A stretch of DNA of 5,739 bases. It comes from an uncultured Prevotella sp. Its GTDB lineage: Bacteria; Bacteroidota; Bacteroidia; Bacteroidales; Bacteroidaceae. The notes beneath the pieces were generated by a model. The model was given only the letters and a program-made list of their open reading frames with translations. It was not told the origin of the DNA and ran no database searches. A program made the position numbers and the translations under genes. The stretch is taken from positions 1 to 5,739 of the forward strand of contig USSA01000180.1 in assembly GCA_900557255.1 (NCBI GenBank). Direction: 5' to 3'. Below are positions 1 through 4,816 of the stretch, piece after piece (the first letter of the stretch is position 1; each line of letters begins with the position of its first letter).

Positions 1-2
1 GA

Positions 3-89
3 AACGTTAAATATCAGAGCGTAATATTAACAATTAACAGGGATGTTTCCAGCTTCAGCTTTTTAAGAACAGAGAACTGGACACCCTAA
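3..89 (+). CDS. 3' end of an upstream gene (partial, unidentified)
   Basis: One frame is open from the left edge to a TAA at 87-89 and reads 28 residues ending in LRTENWTP. The other two forward frames are closed near the edge (stops at 8-10 and 22-24). The peptide alternates hydrophobic and polar residues as in beta strands and looks like the end of a real protein, but it is too short to identify. The next gene starts 19 nt downstream with no recognisable promoter between them, which suggests co-transcription. An open run of 29 codons could still arise by chance in AT-rich DNA. Confidence 0.45.
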   Translation, partial: NVKYQSVILTINRDVSSFSFLRTENWTP

Positions 90-108
90 TCAATTAATAA
101 GATGTGAT

Positions 109-1464
109 ATGGCTAAAAAGATAGAGCATATTTCAAAAGAAGAGATATTGAAGTTGCCTGTGACAACCAACAGGCTTATGGTGTCATGGAACAGAGAGAC
201 GTTCTTTGCCAAGTATGGCATTGTATCTTACAGGATGGAAACGAGAGATCGTGAGCGCAAGAATCTTTCTTACGAACAACTCTCTGACACGCCATCTTTG
301 TCGGTAGTAGGCATATATGCAAAGTATGAACCTTTTAGCAGCAGAGACGGCTATACGCGATTTTTCGTGCTGGTGGAGAAGGGCGATGAGAAGAAAGTGA
401 TGGAAAGCCTGAAAGTTCAGAAGGATGTGGCTTGCAAGTCAGATAATCTGCATGGGTATGATGAATTCCTGCAGCAGCGCATTATCGTGTCGCTTGCAAT
501 CAATGCCCTCGGAAAGAAGGGCAAGGGTGGCATGATGTACAACAATGGCATGTTGCTGGTTTGTGATGACCAGAACTTTGGGGTATCCAAAAGGTCGAAG
601 GAACTGGTTTGCTTGAAGTTGGAGGTGAATAAGTATATGAATCTGGCTGCCAGAACTACCTCGTTTTCACATCCTAAGGATTTCAAGCAGTTGCAGGCGT
701 ATAGTAACTGTGTTTTCCAGGTGGGGAAGGAGATGGATGGTGAGTTATGGCTTGGAGAATATCTGAAGCCGGTTATACTCAAAAAGCTGAATGAAGGTGA
801 TTATCGTTTGGACCAGGTTTACATCAAGAAGAAGCGCTTCTCTTCTTCTCACAACACTGTTCCTTATTGGCCTTGGAACAAGGATACGTACAATCACAGC
901 CGATTGTTTGTCATCTGCCAGGTAATTGAAAACGTGAATAAACTCTTTGATGGTATGCTGACAGTTGATTTTTCCGACCATCAGGTTTTGGATTACTTTG
1001 AGAGTCATCCGAAGGAGAATGTTGAAAAGCTGTTGAAAGAATACTTTCAGGGAAAGACCATTCTTGTGGAGGATCCTTTTGGCACGGATGATTCAAAAAA
1101 GCAGGTTGATCAATTCAAGGCGAGTGTGCTTGCCGCCATGGGGAACGTTGTGAGTGTTGTCAAGCGAGGTGGTAAGGTGGATATGCTGTTAAAGTTATGT
1201 GAGGAGATAGGTGATGAAACTCATTATTCGCAGTCTGTGAAGCGTATGTATGAGAGTGGTATTGCCTTCCAGCACATGATTCATCATGGTGGAGGCAAGG
1301 AGGATGATGTGCCAGAGGCTAAGGCTAAGAGGATCTTGATGGAACTACTGGTCAAGGATAGCATTGTCAAGGGCTGTATGCCATCAGAAATGGCAGCCAT
1401 CGCAGGGAATTGGAAATTCTGGCTTTTTAAACAAAAAAGGAGGTCGTATATGGAGCATCCTTGA
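109..1464 (+). CDS. Unrecognised 451-aa protein, probably the N-terminal two thirds of a frameshifted gene
   Basis: I do not recognise this protein. It starts at ATG 109, preceded in frame by a stop at 64-66, with only a weak ribosome site, as is usual in Bacteroidota. It is soluble, with no signal peptide or membrane segment. Residues 60-190 are rich in predicted strands. Residues 264-310 look helical (core HSRLFVICQVIENVNKLF). Residues 315-352 contain GKTILVEDPFGTDD, which is echoed in the next open frame. Residues 386-440 (Q-x-M-I, then KRILMELLVKDSI and NWKFW) loosely resemble the MID-to-PIWI junction of prokaryotic PIWI-like proteins; this is a guess from pattern only. The last eight residues (RRSYMEHP) follow an A-tract at 1433-1438 and are probably out of frame. 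With one more A there, the reading would run straight into the 1461-2111 frame. Confidence 0.75.
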   Translation: MAKKIEHISKEEILKLPVTTNRLMVSWNRETFFAKYGIVSYRMETRDRERKNLSYEQLSDTPSLSVVGIYAKYEPFSSRDGYTRFFVLVEKGDEKKVMESLKVQKDVACKSDNLHGYDEFLQQRIIVSLAINALGKKGKGGMMYNNGMLLVCDDQNFGVSKRSKELVCLKLEVNKYMNLAARTTSFSHPKDFKQLQAYSNCVFQVGKEMDGELWLGEYLKPVILKKLNEGDYRLDQVYIKKKRFSSSHNTVPYWPWNKDTYNHSRLFVICQVIENVNKLFDGMLTVDFSDHQVLDYFESHPKENVEKLLKEYFQGKTILVEDPFGTDDSKKQVDQFKASVLAAMGNVVSVVKRGGKVDMLLKLCEEIGDETHYSQSVKRMYESGIAFQHMIHHGGGKEDDVPEAKAKRILMELLVKDSIVKGCMPSEMAAIAGNWKFWLFKQKRRSYMEHP

Positions 1465-2111
1465 AGTTGTGTGAGGGGAAAGCTGTGGCATTTGAGCCTT
1501 ATGGCTTTGATGATGGATTGGGAGAGGATTATGACACCTTTGTTGCCTCTATAATGGGCTTGTCTGCTCTTCTCAAAATGAAAAGTAATCATGATTATCA
1601 TGTGATGGAGAAGGAGGGAAATGCTTATCTGATCATTGATACAGAAGAGATTCCTATCTTGGATGCCAAGCAAATTGATGATACCTATGGCAAGATTATT
1701 GAAGGGACCGACCCTGAATGTGATTCTTTTAATATGTTTAAGAGAAAGGGGTCGGGTACGAACCACAAATTCTTGCGCGGTCTGATGGGATTTCATTTAT
1801 GGAAGGAAGAAGGTCTTGATGGGGAGGGATCAGAGTCCTACTCTTACATATCTGGTTATAATTCCGATAATTTCAATACAGGTGCTACCTTCAAAATAGG
1901 CAAGGTTCCCCATGTAAGGCGTATCTGTATTTTGAAAAAGGATCATCAAGAGCGTGTATGGGAAGATATTCAGGAGTTGAAGAATATGCTGGCTGTGGGC
2001 TTTGGCCAATGGAATGAGCTGATGACTTATCCTTTCCCATTTAAGTTCTTGCAAGAGTATTTGGACAACCAGAGTGAAACGACGTTCTCAAAGCATTGGA
2101 GTGAAATGTAG
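1461..2111 (+). CDS. Unrecognised 216-aa frame, probably the C-terminal part of the same gene as 109-1464
   Basis: This frame lies at -1 relative to the preceding gene and overlaps its stop by 4 nt (TTGA). The only start available near the junction is TTG 1461. The perfect AGGAGG at 1438-1443 is well spaced for ATG 1450, which is in the other frame, not for this TTG. The frame is open back to 1431, after a TAA at 1428-1430, and translates there as KEVVYGASLKL, so it could be entered in frame from the upstream gene at the A-tract. Visible segments are EPYGFDD (residues 12-18), YLIID and IPILDAKQID (56-73), SYSYISGYN (126-134), KVPHVRRICIL (148-158) and a C-terminal ELKNMLAVGFGQWNELMTYPFPF stretch (172-194). 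A terminal YPFPF-type motif is reminiscent of the end of PIWI domains, but I see no convincing RNase H acidic triad. The function is unknown. Confidence 0.6.
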   Translation: MKLCEGKAVAFEPYGFDDGLGEDYDTFVASIMGLSALLKMKSNHDYHVMEKEGNAYLIIDTEEIPILDAKQIDDTYGKIIEGTDPECDSFNMFKRKGSGTNHKFLRGLMGFHLWKEEGLDGEGSESYSYISGYNSDNFNTGATFKIGKVPHVRRICILKKDHQERVWEDIQELKNMLAVGFGQWNELMTYPFPFKFLQEYLDNQSETTFSKHWSEM

Positions 2112-2146
2112 TATTTTAAGTTCTTTTGTTTCAGATATTTGGTATC

Positions 2147-2196
2147 CTCTCGCCTCTTTTGGTGTGAGAGCATGCCTATACTATGAGTCATTTTTT
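2147..2196 (+). terminator. Weak candidate terminator after the unknown gene
   Basis: CTCTC at 2147-2151 pairs with GAGAG at 2166-2170, extended by GCC/GGT with a 2-nt bulge. A T6 run follows only at 2191-2196, about 20 nt beyond the stem, so this is not a classical rho-independent terminator. A separate 7-bp inverted repeat (ATGCCTA 2172-2178, TAGGCAT 2219-2225) flanks the T-run. Nothing else recognisable lies between 2112 and 2246. Confidence 0.25.
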
Positions 2197-2246
2197 GTTT
2201 CTTTGAATATTAATTATGTAGGCATAAATGTTAAATCTTAGTTAAT

Positions 2247-2296
2247 GTAACAAAAATGCTACCTATATATTTGGTGGTTAGTTGCTTTTTTGTTAC
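2247..2296. promoter_or_regulatory. Inverted repeat spanning the hicAB promoter, candidate HicB operator
   Basis: GTAACAAAAATGC at 2247-2259 is the reverse complement, 12 of 13 positions, of 2284-2296. The 24-nt spacer holds the -33 box, and the right arm overlaps the first bases of the -7 box. A protein bound to both arms would block the promoter. HicB proteins with a DNA-binding C-terminus, such as the one encoded here, autoregulate their operons through inverted repeats, so this is the natural candidate site. That link is an inference. Confidence 0.5.
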
Positions 2297-2301
2297 CTTT
2301 G
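2270..2301 (+). promoter_or_regulatory. Bacteroidota-type promoter of the hicAB operon
   Basis: TTTG at 2270-2273 (-33 element) is followed after exactly 20 nt by TACCTTTG at 2294-2301, a perfect match to the TAnnTTTG -7 element used by the primary sigma factor of Bacteroidota. Transcription would begin at about 2307-2310, leaving a leader of roughly 25 nt before hicA. Confidence 0.8.
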
Positions 2302-2334
2302 CAGTGTCGAAATGACAAAGAGCTCTTACAAATA

Positions 2335-2517
2335 ATGAAACAATCAGAATTACTGAAGAGACTGAGAGATGCGGGATGCATCCTGTCTCAACATGGTTCA
2401 AAGCACGACAAATGGATCAATCCCAAGACTGGCGCTTACGATTATGTGCCTAGGCACTGCAAGGAGGTGGCCAAAGGGACTGCTATAAAAGTGCTTAAAA
2501 ATTTGGCAGGGGAATAG
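2335..2517 (+). CDS. hicA: HicA family toxin (mRNA interferase)
   Basis: A 60-residue protein, the usual HicA length, with the family layout throughout: an N-terminal helix (SELLKRLRDAG), a strand, the GSKHD box with the predicted catalytic His24 in the position of the GSHH/GSHD motif, WINPKTG, then VPRH (38-41) and the closing helix (KGTAIKVLKNL). HicA toxins have a double-stranded RNA-binding-like fold and cleave mRNA, independently of ribosomes in studied members, until neutralised by HicB. I chose ATG 2335 because the longer reading from TTG 2290 would overlap the -7 promoter element and add 15 residues absent from the family. The stop lies in the loop of a strong hairpin (2503-2527). hicB follows after 66 nt in the common toxin-first order. 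Confidence 0.92.
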   Translation: MKQSELLKRLRDAGCILSQHGSKHDKWINPKTGAYDYVPRHCKEVAKGTAIKVLKNLAGE

Positions 2518-2527
2518 CCCCTGCCAA
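2503..2527 (+). promoter_or_regulatory. Perfect 10-bp hairpin centred on the hicA stop codon
   Basis: The arm TTGGCAGGGG (2503-2512) pairs perfectly with 2518-2527 around the 5-nt loop AATAG, which contains the hicA stop codon TAG. Seven of the ten pairs are G-C. No T-run follows, so it is not a terminator. It could stabilise or process the mRNA between toxin and antitoxin, limit translation of the last hicA codons, or set the ratio of the two products. Confidence 0.7.
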
Positions 2528-2583
2528 TCTATGAGCCATGTGTGGATTTATTTGTGGAGCTCTTTTACTAAAAATATAAATGT

Positions 2584-2976
2584 ATGGAGAAAAGAAAGGT
2601 TTTAGTTACAGTAGAACAAGCATCTGATGGTTCGTATTGGTGTCATACAGAAGATGCGATAAACAAGGGGCATTTCAACTCTGTGGGACGTACCGTAGAG
2701 GAGGCAAAGCAGGATTTGCTTGATTGCTACGAGGAGGCTAGGGAGTTTGAAGATGATTTGCCGGAAGTAGATTTTATCTACAAGTACGATATTCAATCAT
2801 TCTTCAATTACTTTTCATATCTCAATGCGTCTGATATTGCCCGCCGTGCTGGCATCAACCCATCGCTCATGCGACAATATATCAGCGGTGTGAAGAAAGC
2901 CGGAGAGAAAAACTATCAACGCCTGTCAGCTTGTGTCGGCAAGATTAAAGAGGATTTTAGAGCAATCTCTTTCTAG
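2584..2976 (+). CDS. hicB: HicB family antitoxin with helix-turn-helix domain
   Basis: A 130-residue partner of the HicA toxin. Residues 1-60 match the degenerate RNase H-like HicB domain: a strand KVLVTVEQASDGSYWC, then GHFNSVGRTVEEAKQDLLDCYEEA, the typical 'G-T-EEA' helix entry. A linker (about 60-75) leads to a C-terminal helix-turn-helix region (about 76-118, NASDIARRAGINPSLMRQYISG) that should bind the operon's own operator. The N-terminal domain blocks the toxin active site, and the complex represses transcription in studied systems. The start ATG 2584 gives a standard N-terminus. The gene ends 39 nt before a strong terminator stem, so hicAB forms a self-contained two-gene operon. Confidence 0.9.
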   Translation: MEKRKVLVTVEQASDGSYWCHTEDAINKGHFNSVGRTVEEAKQDLLDCYEEAREFEDDLPEVDFIYKYDIQSFFNYFSYLNASDIARRAGINPSLMRQYISGVKKAGEKNYQRLSACVGKIKEDFRAISF

Positions 2977-3015
2977 TAAAGATTGATTGTTTCATATACA
3001 TTGTTAAAGAGCTCG

Positions 3016-3048
3016 AAGCCCTGGTACGAGACGTATCGGGGCTTTTTT
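3016..3048 (+). terminator. Rho-independent terminator of hicAB
   Basis: A 13-bp stem (3016-3028 with 3032-3044, including two G-T wobbles) closes on the 3-nt loop AGA and runs into T6 at 3043-3048. It lies 39 nt after the hicB stop and immediately before the pectate lyase remnant. Confidence 0.9.
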
Positions 3049-3095
3049 CTTGCTGTTTTCTGGAAATGTTCAGCAAAATGTTAATATAATATTGA

Positions 3096-3628
3096 CAGGT
3101 AAGCGCTATGTTCTTTAGCTTGTGGGTAGTTCAATGCATTGGTGCAGGTTACAAGAGCAACATCTATGTGGAGAATAGTGTTTATGCTACTGCTGCTACC
3201 CAAAAGAAGCCTTGGGATTGCAAGACTAGTGGCAGTTATAAAGACCACTATATCACATTGAAGGTTGTGAAGGTGCTTCGGATGCACAGAGCAAGAGTGG
3301 TAACAACGAGTATTTCGTTCCATCGAAATACTATACTTATAAGGCTAATGATGCTTCTGAAGTGAAGAACTATGTAACAGCAGCTGCCGGTGCAACTCTC
3401 AAGGTGTCTTATGGCTCAGGTGTAAGTAAGTCAAGATCTGTTTCCTTCGGCGATACAGATGGACAGACTATAGGCATCTGCGACTTTACAGAAGCAGCAT
3501 CTGTACTCTCTACTCGTATTTTTACCTTGAAAAGTAATGAGGTACAGACTCTTCAGCCAGGTTTGAACATCGTGAAGACCACCTTCTCAGATGGTCATAC
3601 AGATGTGAAAAAAGTATTGAAGAAATAG
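3096..3628 (+). pseudogene. C-terminal remnant of a family 1 polysaccharide lyase (pectate lyase), frameshifted
   Basis: Two frames together give a PL1-like C-terminus. From about 3129 one frame reads CIGAGYKSNIYVENSVY and later KPWDCKTSGSYKDHYITL, like the right-handed beta-helix strands of Bacteroidota pectate lyases. At about 3263 the reading must move to another frame, open from 3242 to the stop at 3626, giving GCEGASDAQSKSGNNEYF, a tyrosine-rich PSKYYTYKANDASEV and AAAGATL. Restoring one G (GGT at 3263 to GGGT) joins them. The last 30 residues (LQPGLNIVKTTFSDG, KKVLKK) resemble the end of a type IX secretion sorting domain. About 170 codons remain, against roughly 500 in intact family members, so the signal peptide and active site are gone. 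The 5' break lies next to the hicAB terminator. GTG 3362 and ATG 3108 are not credible starts. The family is inferred from memory of its motifs. Confidence 0.6.
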
Positions 3629-3635
3629 AATAATG

Positions 3636-3669
3636 GCCTTCGGGATATGATTGTCCTGGAGGCTTTTTT
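3636..3669 (+). terminator. Rho-independent terminator of the pectate lyase remnant
   Basis: A 10-bp stem (3636-3645 with 3654-3663, two G-T wobbles) around an 8-nt loop is followed directly by T6 at 3664-3669, beginning 7 nt after the stop codon. Its survival supports this having been the 3' end of a real gene. Confidence 0.9.
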
Positions 3670-3779
3670 GGTTATCGTTACTTCCATGACATCTATCTAT
3701 TAATCAATACAAAAACTCCCTGATAATATAAACTGTTATTTTTAGTTGTACAAAACAGTCATTTTCCGAAAAGAATCAG

Positions 3780-3810
3780 ATAATCCACTAAAATTCTACA
3801 TATAATCCAC
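3780..3810. repeat. 9-bp direct repeat upstream of the arabinanase promoter, candidate activator site
   Basis: ATAATCCAC occurs at 3780-3788 and again at 3802-3810. The 22-nt period is about two helical turns, so both copies face the same side of the DNA. They end 21 nt before the -7 box. Hybrid two-component or AraC-type regulators of pectin and arabinan loci often bind tandem sites in this position. No regulator gene is in the window. Further upstream are an 8-bp palindrome TTGTACAA (3746-3753) and a 6-bp inverted repeat (ACTGTT 3732-3737, AACAGT 3754-3759). Confidence 0.4.
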
Positions 3811-3831
3811 CATACTTAGCCTCTTTTGGCG

Positions 3832-3839
3832 TAATTTTG
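3832..3839 (+). promoter_or_regulatory. -7 box of the arabinanase promoter
   Basis: TAATTTTG is a perfect TAnnTTTG element. No TTTG lies 19-21 nt upstream, so the promoter appears to lack a -33 box, which fits dependence on an activator bound at the direct repeat just upstream. The predicted start at about 3846 gives a leader of about 100 nt. Confidence 0.55.
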
Positions 3840-3869
3840 CTATCACCAAACGTATTTTCTGAAAAAGGA

Positions 3870-3891
3870 AAGCATTGAAAAGTCGATGCTT
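3870..3891 (+). other. Leader hairpin before the arabinanase gene
   Basis: AAGCATTG (3870-3877) pairs over 8 bp (one G-T wobble) with CGATGCTT (3884-3891) around a 6-nt loop, inside the predicted 5' untranslated leader. It has no T-run. It may only protect the mRNA 5' end. The rest of the 321-bp gap between 3629 and 3949 holds the terminator and regulatory sites listed separately, and I see no further gene in it. Confidence 0.4.
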
Positions 3892-3949
3892 GATTACGGG
3901 TTAGCAAGAGAATAAACAATTACAATTTCATATAAACCGAAAGTAACCA

Positions 3950-4816
3950 ATGAAAAAGAATGTTTTAATGACGGCTGTTATACTGCTTGGCATCATGACA
4001 GGTTGTACTGACAGCTTGGAGCAGCAACTAGCTCCTGCAGCAGAGGTTGAAACTGAGTTGACAACAAGAGCTTCTTCAGGTCGCCTTAGTACTTACACTC
4101 CTCCATCGTATATTGATGATTATGCATCAATGGCAGGTTGGGACCAGCGTGGCAGTTGGAATTTAGCCAACGTGCATGACCCTACAGTCATGAAGGCTGA
4201 TGACGGCTACTATTACATGTATCAGACTGATGCCTCTTATGGTAACAGTTTGGAAGGACATGGCCATTTCTTCTGCCGTAAGAGCAAGGACTTGATCAAC
4301 TGGACTTGGGTAGGCTCCACCATGAGAAGACAGCCTTCTTGGGTGGCAACCAAGGTGAATGAATATAGAGCAAAGGAGGGTCTTCCTGCTATCAAGCATT
4401 TTCGTTATGGATTTTGGGCGCCATGTGCTCGCAAGGTGAGAAATGGCTTGTACCGAATGTACTATTGCATCGTGGTTGATAATTACATCGGTAATGGCTT
4501 ATATGCCGATGCAGCCAATTTTGACCACACCTGGACAGAAAGAGCTTTCATTGGCATGATGGAAACATCCGATCCGGCAAGCAACCATTGGACAGACAAG
4601 GGCATGGTGGCTTGCTCTTCCACTGACCGTGGCTTCAACTGGGGAAGAAACGGCCAAGGTGACTGGAATGCATATTTCAAGTATAATGCCATCGATCCGT
4701 CATATATCATCTGCCCTGATGGCAAGCATTACCTCATCTACGGTTCATGGCATTCTGGTATTGTTGCCATGCGCCTGAACCCGAATACAGGTATGCCTTA
4801 TGAGAATTATCGGTGA
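3950..4816 (+). CDS. GH43 endo-alpha-1,5-L-arabinanase lipoprotein, N-terminal part of a frameshifted gene
   Basis: The protein opens with a lipoprotein signal: KK, a hydrophobic core, and lipobox M-T-G-C with Cys19, so the enzyme would be anchored in the outer membrane or periplasm. After a low-complexity linker, the GH43 five-bladed propeller begins: WNLANVHDPTV carries the predicted catalytic base Asp77, followed by GYYYMYQTDA; FWAP at 155-158; and NAIDPSYIICPDGKHYLIYGSWHSGI (about 246-271) with the pKa-modulating Asp249. The pattern matches arabinan endo-1,5-alpha-arabinosidases, which cut the linear arabinan side chains of pectin. The frame ends early with ENYR at 4814-4816. The general acid Glu lies in the next fragment, so this product alone should be inactive. 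The true frame continues at about 4806. Confidence 0.85.
   Translation: MKKNVLMTAVILLGIMTGCTDSLEQQLAPAAEVETELTTRASSGRLSTYTPPSYIDDYASMAGWDQRGSWNLANVHDPTVMKADDGYYYMYQTDASYGNSLEGHGHFFCRKSKDLINWTWVGSTMRRQPSWVATKVNEYRAKEGLPAIKHFRYGFWAPCARKVRNGLYRMYYCIVVDNYIGNGLYADAANFDHTWTERAFIGMMETSDPASNHWTDKGMVACSSTDRGFNWGRNGQGDWNAYFKYNAIDPSYIICPDGKHYLIYGSWHSGIVAMRLNPNTGMPYENYR

Noticed and set aside
1433..1440. Programmed -1 frameshift of the dnaX/IS type
   Set aside because: In the zero frame the run is CAA AAA AGG, so the ideal A AAA AAG phasing is absent, and the Shine-Dalgarno sequence lies downstream instead of upstream. Transcript slippage or a plain indel is likelier.
1284..1796. 170-residue minus-strand frame across the junction of the two unknown frames
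   Set aside because: It is antisense to both plus-strand frames, has no recognisable motif, and its composition looks like a shadow of the plus-strand codons.
2290..2334. TTG start at 2290 extending HicA by 15 residues
   Set aside because: It overlaps the -7 promoter element, so it would precede the transcript, and the extra residues are not part of the HicA fold.
2547..2554. TTTATTTG as a -7 box of a separate hicB promoter
   Set aside because: It misses the second base of TAnnTTTG and has no TTTG 19-21 nt upstream; a weak internal promoter is possible but unsupported.
3081..3323. 80-residue minus-strand frame over the lyase remnant
   Set aside because: It is antisense to sequence with PL1-like coding content in the plus strand and has no promoter or family resemblance.
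3108..3365. Independent 85-aa protein starting at ATG 3108
   Set aside because: Only its middle (about residues 9-51) resembles a protein family, and the last 30 residues are the wrong frame of the lyase.
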